Source: Luteimonas kalidii (GTDB lineage: Bacteria > Pseudomonadota > Gammaproteobacteria > Xanthomonadales > Xanthomonadaceae). From it: a stretch of DNA of 34,818 bases. A program made the translations under genes and the position numbers. Below the pieces are notes generated by a model. The model saw nothing but the letters and a program-made list of their open reading frames with translations, ran no database searches and was not told the origin of the DNA. This document shows, piece after piece, positions 8,044 to 14,775 of the stretch (within the stretch, counting starts at the first letter, position 1; the number at the start of each line of letters is the position of its first letter). The stretch covers positions 1-34,818 of the forward strand of contig NZ_JARXRO010000020.1 of NCBI RefSeq assembly GCF_029887935.1, read 5' to 3'.

Positions 8044-8190
8044 CCGGAGCAGGGCGGAGGCCGGATGCGGGCTCGCGCGATGCCGGGATGCCGTGCGCAG
8101 ACCGTTGCCTCGTCGACCGCGTCTGCGCTCGGCGCGAACCCCTGTCGCGCCGGCCGCATCGCGCCATCCCGAATCCCGCATCCCGAGTCC

Positions 8191-8663
8191 CGGCGCCCCG
8201 GGTTCGCTTCGCTTACCCGGGCTACGGGGTTCGGCCGCGCTGTTGCACGCCCGGCTATCGCCGCTTCTATGCGTAGCCCGGATAAGGCCAAAGGCCGCAT
8301 CCGGGGATCCGCGCGACAACGTGATATGCCGGAGGTCGCGACCCGACGCGCTCGGTCGGGAGTCGGCGCATCGCTGCGCCAGGGATCGCGGGTCCCGGGT
8401 GCGCTTCGCTTACCCGGGCTACGGGATTCGGCCGTGCTGTTGCACGGCCGGCTATCGCCGCTTCGATGCGTCGCCCGGATAAGGCCGAAGGCCGCATCCG
8501 GGGATCTGCGCGACAACGTGCTGTGGCGGAATTCGCGACCCGACGCGCTCGGTCGGGAGTCGGTGCATCGCTGCGCCGGCAAACGCGCGTCTCGGGTGCG
8601 CTGCGCTTACCCGGGCTACGGGGTCGGCCGCGCTGCTGCACGGCCGGTTACCGTTGCTTCGAT
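8191..8663. repeat. Tandem array of paired REP elements, 197-bp period
   Basis: About 2.4 copies of a unit with an exact 197-bp period: the TTACCCGGG of the first hairpin recurs at 8213, 8410 and 8607, and GATAAGGCC at 8281 and 8478. Each full unit has a REP ending CCCGGGCTAC (arms CCCGGGT/ACCCGGG) and an inverted REP beginning GTAGCCCGGATAAGG (arms CCCGGAT/ATCCGGG around GGCC-GAA-GGCC). The GTAG heads are the mark of RAYT-associated REPs, such as those known from Stenotrophomonas. The array fills most of the 662-nt gap between motB and the second cheA, which end convergently here. I see no ORF in this gap that I can support. It may act as a bidirectional terminator or 3' stabiliser. Confidence 0.85.
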
Positions 8664-8705
8664 CCGGTGCCTGGCAGAGCCCCCCGGCAGATCCGGCGCT
8701 ACGGC

Positions 8706-10739
8706 TCAGGCCGCGTTGGCCAGCGGGGCGGCCTGGCCGAGGCCGGCGGCGTCGACGATCAGCGCCACGCGGCCGTCGCCTAGGATGGTCGCGCCGGAAA
8801 CGCCGGCGATGCGCTTGTAGTTGCTCTCGAGGTTCTTGACCACGACCTGCTGCTGGCCGAGCAGTTCGTCGACCTCCAGCGCCAGCCGCCGTCCGTCGGC
8901 CTCGACCACGACCGCGATGCGCGGCGTCGCCTCTTCACCTTCGCCGCGCGCCGTGGCCGGCAGCCCGTACTGGCTGGCCAGGTCGATCAGCGGCAGGTAG
9001 TCCTCGCGCACGCGCAGCACGCGCGCGTCGCCGGCGATGGTGCGGATGTCGGCGGGCGTCGGCAGCAGCGACTCGATCACCATGCTCAGCGGCACGATGA
9101 AGACCTCGCCGCCCACCGCCACCGACATGCCGTCGACGATCGCCATGGTCAGCGGCAGCCGGATCACCACCGTGGTGCCGTGGCCGGCGCGGCTGCGGAT
9201 CTCGACCTGGCCGCCGAGCGCGGTGATGTTCTTCTTGACCACGTCCATGCCCACGCCGCGGCCCGACAGGTCGGTCAGCTGGTCGGCGGTGGAGAAGCCC
9301 GGCGCGAACACCAGGTCCCAGACCTGCGTGTCGGTGGGTGTCTCGGGCACCGCGATGCCGCGTTCGGCGGCCTTGCGCAGGATGCGTTCACGATCCAGGC
9401 CGCGGCCGTCGTCGCTGATCTCGATGACGATGTTCGCGCCCTGGTGGGCCGCGCTCAGGGTCAGGGTGCCGCTCTCGTCCTTGCCCGCGGCGCGGCGTTC
9501 GGCCGGCGACTCGAGGCCATGGTCGATCGCGTTGCGCACCAGGTGCACCAGCGGATCGACGATCTTCTCGATCACGCCCTTGTCCAGCTCGGTCGCCTCG
9601 CCATGGGTGCGCAGCTGGACCTTCTTCTCCAGCCGCCCGGCCAGGTCGCGCACCATGCGCGGGAAGCGGCTGAAGGCGAAGTCGACGGGCAGCATGCGCA
9701 CGCCCATCACCGATTCCTGCAGGTCGCGGGTGTTGCGCTCGAGCTGCACCAGCCCCGACATCAGCGCCTCGTTGGCGACCGGGTCCAGGTGTTCGGAGCG
9801 CTGGCGCAGCATGGCCTGGGTGATCACCAGCTCGCCGACCAGGTTGATCAGGGCGTCGACCTTGGCCACCGCCACGCGGATCGAGTTGTCGCTGTCGCTG
9901 CTGCGGCGCCCGGTGGCTGTGGCCGCGACCTCGGCCTGCGGGGCGCCCGCCGCAGCGGGCGCGGACGCGATGGCGTCGTCCGCGTGCGCCGCGGGCGCAG
10001 GTGCGGCCGCGGCCATGGTGTCGATCTCGAGCGTGCACTCGTCCTCGACCCAGGCGAAGGCCTCGGTGATGGCCGCGCGCGGCACGCTCGAGGGCAGGGT
10101 CAGGTTCCAGGCCAGGTAGGCCTCGAACGGGTCCATCTCGGCGAACGCGGGCAGGCGCTCGTCCAGGCATTCGACGCCGAGTTCGCCGTGGCTGGCGAGC
10201 TCGCGCAGGATGCGCAGCGGATCGTTGCCGCTCAGGAACAGCGACGGCGCCGGCGCGAACGCGATCCGCCAGTCGCCGGCGGCTTCGGCCGGTGCACTGG
10301 CATCGTGGTCGGCGCTGGCGGATGCGGTCGCAGTCGCCTGCGCCGGTGACTGGCCCGACAGCAGCGCATCGAGCCCGGCGCGCGCGGCGGCCAGGGCGTT
10401 GGCGTCGATCGGGCTGCCGTGCTCGCAGGCCGCGAGCAGGCCGCGCAGCACGTCCACCGAGGCCAGCAGGGCGCCGATGGCGACCGGATCCAGCACGCGG
10501 CGGCCGGCGCGGGCCTCGTCGAGCAGGGTCTCCAGCAGGTGGGTCAGGTCGGTGACGCTGGTGAAGCCGAACGTCGCCGCGCCGCCCTTGATCGAATGCG
10601 CCGCGCGGAAGATGACGTTGATCGTCTCCGGGTCCGCGCCTGCGCCGCCCGACTCGAGCGACAGCAGGCCGCTCTCCATCGCATCGAGGCCTTCGCGGCT
10701 TTCCTCGAAGAACGCGGCATGGAAGCGGGCGATGTCCAT
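8706..10739 (-). CDS. cheA: Second chemotaxis histidine kinase CheA, with P2-like region
   Basis: CheA kinase of 677 aa. The Hpt domain covers about 1-105, with the phosphorylated His48 in AAHSIKGGAATFGF. A P2-like receiver-docking segment spans about 155-240 (FLSGNDPLRILREL...). An Ala-rich linker precedes the P3 dimerisation helices (about 290-345). The HATPase has an N box at 399-410 (HLVRNAIDHGLE), G1 DDGRGLD near 443 and G2 GRGVGMDVV near 493. The CheW-like P5 domain is about 530-670. It starts 1 nt after the receiver gene stop and is last in the STAS-receiver-CheA operon. The probable partners are CheW and the receptors at 1-6065. It differs from the CheA at 14749, which has no P2. Confidence 0.95.
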   Translation of the reverse strand: MDIARFHAAFFEESREGLDAMESGLLSLESGGAGADPETINVIFRAAHSIKGGAATFGFTSVTDLTHLLETLLDEARAGRRVLDPVAIGALLASVDVLRGLLAACEHGSPIDANALAAARAGLDALLSGQSPAQATATASASADHDASAPAEAAGDWRIAFAPAPSLFLSGNDPLRILRELASHGELGVECLDERLPAFAEMDPFEAYLAWNLTLPSSVPRAAITEAFAWVEDECTLEIDTMAAAAPAPAAHADDAIASAPAAAGAPQAEVAATATGRRSSDSDNSIRVAVAKVDALINLVGELVITQAMLRQRSEHLDPVANEALMSGLVQLERNTRDLQESVMGVRMLPVDFAFSRFPRMVRDLAGRLEKKVQLRTHGEATELDKGVIEKIVDPLVHLVRNAIDHGLESPAERRAAGKDESGTLTLSAAHQGANIVIEISDDGRGLDRERILRKAAERGIAVPETPTDTQVWDLVFAPGFSTADQLTDLSGRGVGMDVVKKNITALGGQVEIRSRAGHGTTVVIRLPLTMAIVDGMSVAVGGEVFIVPLSMVIESLLPTPADIRTIAGDARVLRVREDYLPLIDLASQYGLPATARGEGEEATPRIAVVVEADGRRLALEVDELLGQQQVVVKNLESNYKRIAGVSGATILGDGRVALIVDAAGLGQAAPLANAA

Positions 10740-10740
10740 G

Positions 10741-11109
10741 TCAGGCCAGGACCTTGCGCACGGTGGCGACCAGCTGGTCGGGGTCGAACGGCTTGACCAG
10801 CCAGCCGGTGGCGCCGGCGGCCTTGCCTTCCATCTTCTTGTCGCCGCCCGACTCGGTGGTGAGCATCAGCAGCGGGGTGAAGCGGTAGGAGGGCAGCTGG
10901 CGCAGCTCGCGGATCAGCGAGATGCCGTCCATGCGCGGCATGTTGACGTCGGTGACCACCGCATCGAACGACTGCGTGCGCGCGATCTCCAGCGCCGCCT
11001 GGCCATCCTCGGCCTCGCGCACTTCGTAGCCGCCCGACGTCAGGGCGAAGGCCACCATCTGGCGCATCGAGGTCGAATCGTCGACCACGAGCAGTTGCTT
11101 GGCGCTCAT
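10741..11109 (-). CDS. CheY-like single-domain response regulator
   Basis: Receiver domain of 122 aa without an output domain. The acidic pair is Asp10/Asp11 (VVDDSTSMRQ), the phospho-acceptor Asp54 (VVTDVNMPRMDG), the switch Thr at about 84-85 and Lys106 (VKPFDP). ATGA overlap with the STAS gene upstream and 1 nt to cheA downstream indicate tight translational coupling. It probably takes phosphate from the second CheA. Whether it binds the motor or acts as a phosphate sink or in another output cannot be told. It lacks the N-terminal sequence of the CheY at 17216-17608. Confidence 0.93.
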   Translation of the reverse strand: MSAKQLLVVDDSTSMRQMVAFALTSGGYEVREAEDGQAALEIARTQSFDAVVTDVNMPRMDGISLIRELRQLPSYRFTPLLMLTTESGGDKKMEGKAAGATGWLVKPFDPDQLVATVRKVLA

Positions 11110-11420
11110 GCCGTAGCTCCCGGAACAGTACTGGAAAGGGTGGGGTCGCCGCCGTCCACGCCGAGGCTGACGGCCAGCGCCAGCTGGCGCGCGGCCGCGG
11201 CCAGGGCCGGCGACGGATCGGTGATGATGGTGCGCTGGCCGCGTGCGGCGCGATCGCGGACGAAGGCGTGCAGCAGCTGCAGGCCGGCGGCGTGGACGCG
11301 CTCGACCTGGTCGCCGGCGAGTTCGACCGGCACGTCGGCGTCGAGGTGCGGCTGCAGCGCCGCCTGCAGATCGGCGACGCGTTCGATCCCAAGGTCGGTT
11401 TGGAGCGTCAGATGGGTCAT
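11106..11420 (-). CDS. STAS-domain protein (anti-sigma-factor-antagonist-like)
   Basis: Small protein of 104 aa resembling STAS domains: LQTDLGIERVADLQAAL at the N-terminus, then QVERVHAAGLQLLHAFV where STAS proteins carry the D-S/T-SG-phosphosite loop. Here the loop reads ERVHAAG, so the usual phosphorylated Ser/Thr appears to be replaced by Ala. Start choice: the ATG at 11468 lies inside the sigma-28 promoter, so the ATG at 11418-11420, about 26 nt after the predicted start point, is preferred. It is first in an operon with a receiver and a CheA. STAS genes are known in some second chemosensory clusters; the role is unclear. Confidence 0.8.
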   Translation of the reverse strand: MTHLTLQTDLGIERVADLQAALQPHLDADVPVELAGDQVERVHAAGLQLLHAFVRDRAARGQRTIITDPSPALAAAARQLALAVSLGVDGGDPTLSSTVPGATA

Positions 11421-11451
11421 GGACTTGGCCACGTCGATGCAGTCCCGGGAA

Positions 11452-11478
11452 TTAACGGCGTCGCCCATGGCGACTTGA
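11452..11478 (-). promoter_or_regulatory. Sigma-28 (FliA) promoter of the STAS-receiver-CheA operon
   Basis: On the minus strand TCAAGTCG (11478-11471), 11 nt, GCCGTTAA (11459-11452). This is the best match in the window to the shared consensus. It starts 13 nt after the parP stop and fits the 70-nt gap exactly, separating the second CheA module from the upstream motC-parP transcript. Confidence 0.8.
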
Positions 11479-11490
11479 GCGCGGCGTGCA

Positions 11491-12207
11491 TCAGCCGTAC
11501 AGCGCGTAGGCGTCGAACAGCACGGTCGGCGTGGGGCCGACGCGCGCGACGCCCAGGATCACGCCGGCGACGTTGCCCGGCAGCGGCGGTTCGATCCGGT
11601 CGCGGCCCAGCGTCACCACGTCCTCGACCGCGCTCACCAGCACCCCGATGAGTTCGTCGTCGCGTTCGATCACCACGATCCGGCTGTGCTCGGTCGCGTC
11701 CACGCCACCGGTGCGCAGCCACAGGCCGAGGTCGAACACCGGCACGATCCGGCCGCGCAGGTTCATCACCCCGAGCACCGCCGCCCGGGCCCCGCGCATC
11801 GGCACGATCGGCACCACGCGCACCACCTCCTGCACCCGCAGCAGTTCGAGCGCGTAGCTGGCCTGGCCCACCAGCACCCGCAGCCAGCGCGAGGCCGTGG
11901 CCATCGGCGCGACCGGAGCGGACGCGTCGGGACGCGCGGAGGCGACCGCTGCGCGCGGCGCCGGTGCAGGCGGGACAGGCATCGGGGCAGGCATGGGAGC
12001 GACCACGGAGGCAGGGGCTGGTGCAGGTGCAGGCGCGGGTGCGGGAGCAGGTGCAGGTGCAGGTGCAGGCGCCTCGGCGGCGGGCGGCGCCGCGACCGAT
12101 GCAGCGGCTGACACAGCGACCGCCGCGGCTGGCGCCGCCTGCTCGGCCACATCGCCCAGCAGGGTGTCGATGTAGTCCAGCACCTCGGTGTCGCCGCCCG
12201 GGTTCAT
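11491..12207 (-). CDS. parP: ParP-like CheW-domain protein with Ala/Pro-rich N-terminus
   Basis: CheW-type domain protein of 238 aa. Residues 1-20 form a conserved-looking acidic helix (TEVLDYIDTLLGDVAEQA). A long Ala/Pro linker (about 22-100) contains a run of Pro-Ala dipeptides. A CheW-like fold fills about 105-235, with VMNLRGRIVPVFDLGLWL. The order motC-motD-ParA-ParP-(cheW) matches Pseudomonas and Vibrio, where ParP ties the ParA-like ParC to CheA and keeps arrays polar. The start ATG overlaps the upstream stop as ATGA. The linker DNA is a degenerate 6-bp repeat, which could change length without frameshift. Confidence 0.85.
   Translation of the reverse strand: MNPGGDTEVLDYIDTLLGDVAEQAAPAAAVAVSAAASVAAPPAAEAPAPAPAPAPAPAPAPAPAPASVVAPMPAPMPVPPAPAPRAAVASARPDASAPVAPMATASRWLRVLVGQASYALELLRVQEVVRVVPIVPMRGARAAVLGVMNLRGRIVPVFDLGLWLRTGGVDATEHSRIVVIERDDELIGVLVSAVEDVVTLGRDRIEPPLPGNVAGVILGVARVGPTPTVLFDAYALYG
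12015..12072 (-). repeat. Degenerate hexanucleotide repeat encoding Pro-Ala
   Basis: A run of GGTGCA/GGTGCG-type hexamers on the plus strand encodes alternating Pro-Ala in the ParP linker. The unit length is a multiple of three, so slippage would change linker length but keep the frame. Confidence 0.7.
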
Positions 12208-12977
12208 GCCGCCTGCCTCTGTGTCGCCTGGTCCTGGGCCAGCAGCCAGTCGAGCGCGCGCGCATAGGCATCGGCGCCACGGCCGCTGCAGCCGGCCTCG
12301 CCGGTGAGGCCGTGGGCGTCGCGCAGGCGGGTGTCCATCGGCACCGCATCGGGCCAGACGCGGCCTTCGTACTGCGCGTGCAGCTGTTCCAGGCTCTGCA
12401 CGCCCGAACGCGTGCGCCGGTCGTACAGCGTGGGCAGCACGTGCTGCGCCAGCGGCCGCCGGCGCGAGCGCTCGACCATCGTCGCGGTGCGCAGCATGTC
12501 GGCCAGGCCGTGCAGCGCCAGCGGGTCGGTCTGGGTCGGCACCACCAGCCGGTCCGCCGCGGCCAGCGCATTGACCATCAGCAGGCCGAGCGTGGGCGGG
12601 CAGTCGAGCAGGACGTGGTCGTAGCTGGCGTGGGCGGCGTGCAGCGCGCGCCCCAGCGCCAGGCCCAGGCCGGGCTGGCTGGAGCCGCGGCGTTCGAGCG
12701 TGGCCAGCGCGGGCTGCGCGGCCACCAGCTGCAGCCCGGGCACGTCGGTGCGGCGGGCCAGCCCTGCGAGGCTGGCGCCGCGACCGGTGAACAGGTCGTG
12801 GGTGCCGGCCGGGGGCGGATCGGCCGCAACGCCGAACGCGCGCGTCAGCGAGGCGTGCGGATCGAGGTCGATCAGCAGCACCCGGCCGCCGGACTGCGCC
12901 AGCCCGCGCGCGAGGCACAGGCTGGTGGTGGTCTTGCCGACCCCGCCCTTCTGGTTCGCGATGGCCCAGACCTGCAT
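12204..12977 (-). CDS. ParA-family ATPase for polar chemoreceptor array placement (ParC-type)
   Basis: ParA/MinD-type ATPase of 257 aa, starting MQVWAIANQKGGVGKTTT. The deviant Walker A (KGGVGKTT) is at about 10-17, switch I is in DLDPHASLTRAF near 40 and Walker B in LLDCPPTLGLL near 118. The start is the ATG at 12975-12977, 1 nt after the motD stop. The open frame extends upstream into motD but without ParA similarity. By position it corresponds to the ParA-like protein (often called ParC) that segregates chemotaxis arrays to the pole with ParP. It is distinct from FlhG, the other ParA-like ATPase here. Confidence 0.92.
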   Translation of the reverse strand: MQVWAIANQKGGVGKTTTSLCLARGLAQSGGRVLLIDLDPHASLTRAFGVAADPPPAGTHDLFTGRGASLAGLARRTDVPGLQLVAAQPALATLERRGSSQPGLGLALGRALHAAHASYDHVLLDCPPTLGLLMVNALAAADRLVVPTQTDPLALHGLADMLRTATMVERSRRRPLAQHVLPTLYDRRTRSGVQSLEQLHAQYEGRVWPDAVPMDTRLRDAHGLTGEAGCSGRGADAYARALDWLLAQDQATQRQAA

Positions 12978-12978
12978 G

Positions 12979-13995
12979 TCAGTGTGCTCCGGCGTGCGAA
13001 TCGGGCGCGGCCAGGGCCGCGGCATGGGGCGCCGGCGCGGCAATGGCGGCGGCGTCGGCGGTCACCGGATCCGTCGCGCCGTCCGCGGCCGCATCCAGCG
13101 CGATCTGGGGACCGGCCTCGGGCACCGCGTCCACCGCCTGCGGCGCGGCCAGGATCACCAGCAGCACGCGGCGGTTGGCGTTGCGTCCCTCGACCGTGGC
13201 GTTGTCCGCGGCGGGCTGGTGCTCGCCGTAGCCGACCACCGCCAGGCGTCCCGGATCCACGCCCTCACCGATCAGCACGTGGACCACGCTGGCTGCGCGC
13301 GCGGACGACAGTTCCCAGTTGGTGGGGAAGGCGGCGGTGCGGATCGGTACGTCGTCGGTATAGCCCTCCACGCGCACCGCGTTGGGTTCCTCGCGCAGCA
13401 CTGCGCCGAGCTTGCGCACGGTCGAGGTGGCCACGGGACTGGGCGCGGCCACGCCGCTGGCGAACAGGATGTCACTCTGGATCTCGACCTCGAGGAAGGT
13501 GGGGCCGCGGCGCACCGTGACCAGCTTCTCGCGCACCAGTTCGGCCAGCGCGTGCTGGATCCGGCGGCCGAGGGTGTTGAGCTGCGACTCGCCGCGCAGG
13601 CTGGCATCCATGGCCGCCTTGGCCATCGCCTGCTGCTGCGCCGCCTGTGGCTGGCGACCGCCCAGCGGGGCATCGAGCATCTGCCGCACGCGCACGTTGC
13701 TCACCGGGCTGGTGGCCGTGGGGCCGGCCTTGGCGCCGGGGGTGAGCAGCGAGGGGCGGTCGAACGAGGATCCGCGCAGCTGGGTCTCGCCGAGCTGGAT
13801 CGGGTTGATCGAACGCGGCGGCCCGCCGAACGCGGACGACAGCGCGTCGGACACGGCGCGGTACTTACCCTCGTTGACCGAGGAGATCGCGTACATCACC
13901 ACGAAGAAGGCGAGCAGCAGCGTGACCAGGTCGCCGTAGGGCACGGCCCAGGCCTCGTGGTTCTGGTGTTCCTCGTGCTGGTGCCGGCGCGCCAT
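12979..13995 (-). CDS. motD: Flagellar stator protein MotD (MotB-like)
   Basis: Second MotB-type stator subunit, 338 aa. The N-terminus is His-rich (MARRHQHEEHQNHEAW). The single transmembrane helix (about 17-39) carries the ion-binding Asp22 in PYGDLVTLLLAFFVVMYA. An OmpA-like peptidoglycan-binding domain covers about 170-285 (VEGYTDDVP, NWELSSARA, VVGYGEHQP, RNANRRV). The last 50 residues are an Ala-rich tail not needed by the domain. The start ATG (13993-13995) is 5 nt after the motC stop. With MotC it forms a stator set like that of Pseudomonas, where MotCD supports swarming and movement in viscous media. Confidence 0.93.
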   Translation of the reverse strand: MARRHQHEEHQNHEAWAVPYGDLVTLLLAFFVVMYAISSVNEGKYRAVSDALSSAFGGPPRSINPIQLGETQLRGSSFDRPSLLTPGAKAGPTATSPVSNVRVRQMLDAPLGGRQPQAAQQQAMAKAAMDASLRGESQLNTLGRRIQHALAELVREKLVTVRRGPTFLEVEIQSDILFASGVAAPSPVATSTVRKLGAVLREEPNAVRVEGYTDDVPIRTAAFPTNWELSSARAASVVHVLIGEGVDPGRLAVVGYGEHQPAADNATVEGRNANRRVLLVILAAPQAVDAVPEAGPQIALDAAADGATDPVTADAAAIAAPAPHAAALAAPDSHAGAH

Positions 13996-14000
13996 GGCGG

Positions 14001-14741
14001 TCAGTGCACGTAGCCGTTGAGGCGGGCTTCGATGTTGCGCGGATTCTCGCCCTGGGCGATCGCGATCAGGCCCTCGACGATCATCTCGCGCTCGAGCGTC
14101 TGCGCGTTGACCAGGGTCTTGAGCTTGTTGCCGACCGGCAGCAGCGCCAGGTTGGCCGCGCCGATGCCGTAGATGGTGGCGGTGAACGCCGCGGCGATGC
14201 CGTGGCCGAGCTTGCTCGGGTCGGCGAGGTTCTTCATCACCGCCATCAGCCCCAGCACCGCGCCGATGATGCCCAGCGTGGGCGCGTAGATGCCCATGCC
14301 CTCGAACACCTTGGCCGCGGCCAGGTCGCGCGAGTTCTGACCGTGCAGGTCGATCTCGAGCATCTGCCGGATCGCCTCGGGCTCGAGTCCGTCGACCACC
14401 ATCTGCAGGCCCTTGCCCAGAAATGGATCGGTCTGCTGCGCCACCTGCGCTTCCAGCCCGAGCAGGCCCTGCTTGCGGGCGATGGTGGACCATTCGACGA
14501 TCTGCGCGATCACCGCGGCCTGGTCGTGCGCGGGCGGCTTGAATACCCAGCCGGCCATCTTCAGCGCGCGCAGGAAGGTCTGCATCGAGGTCTGCAGCAG
14601 GATCGCCGCCACGGTGCCCACGATCACGATCACGAACGCCGCCGGCGACCACAGTCCCGACAGTCCGGCACCCTTGAGCACGCTGCCGCCGACGATCGCG
14701 ACGATCGCGAGCACGGCGCCGATGAGGCTGAGTCTGTCCAT
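14001..14741 (-). CDS. motC: Flagellar stator protein MotC (MotA-like)
   Basis: MotA/TolQ/ExbB-type channel subunit, 246 aa. TM segments are at about 5-25, 33-52, 150-170 and 183-203. The cytoplasmic loop has the motif STIARKQGLLGLE (about 82-94), typical of the PomA/MotC group. The start is ATG 14739-14741 (MDRLSLIGAV). The frame runs 14 codons further into cheA, but those residues are not MotA-like. The ATG is only 7 nt from the cheA stop and just past the -10 of a sigma-28 promoter, so its own transcript would be nearly leaderless. Translation coupling from cheA is an alternative. Confidence 0.93.
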   Translation of the reverse strand: MDRLSLIGAVLAIVAIVGGSVLKGAGLSGLWSPAAFVIVIVGTVAAILLQTSMQTFLRALKMAGWVFKPPAHDQAAVIAQIVEWSTIARKQGLLGLEAQVAQQTDPFLGKGLQMVVDGLEPEAIRQMLEIDLHGQNSRDLAAAKVFEGMGIYAPTLGIIGAVLGLMAVMKNLADPSKLGHGIAAAFTATIYGIGAANLALLPVGNKLKTLVNAQTLEREMIVEGLIAIAQGENPRNIEARLNGYVH

Positions 14742-14748
14742 TGCCTGA

Positions 14749-14775
14749 TTAACGGTCGGGGGCGGGGTGACTTGA
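14749..14775 (-). promoter_or_regulatory. Sigma-28 (FliA) promoter of motC, inside the end of cheA
   Basis: On the minus strand TCAAGTCA (14775-14768), 11 nt, ACCGTTAA (14756-14749). The final TAA of the -10 box is the cheA stop codon, so the promoter overlaps coding sequence. The expected start point (about 14742-14745) nearly coincides with the motC ATG. Confidence 0.6.

Noticed and set aside
8044..8190. A possible small gene between motB and the REP array
   Set aside because: The open frames here have no ribosome-binding site or protein-like composition. I see nothing supportable.
5409..8276. A long plus-strand open frame of over 900 codons across cheW, motA and motB
   Set aside because: It is out of frame with motA/motB and antisense to cheW. 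The translation is Arg/His/Gly-rich and low in complexity, the usual shadow in very GC-rich DNA.
8191..8663. Possible CRISPR array because of regularly spaced repeats
   Set aside because: The period is 197 bp and the intervening sequence is itself repeated. The repeats are REP hairpins, and there are no cas genes.
11421..11468. A 16-residue N-terminal extension of the STAS protein from ATG 11468
   Set aside because: That ATG lies within the spacer of a strong sigma-28 promoter, so the main transcript could not contain it.
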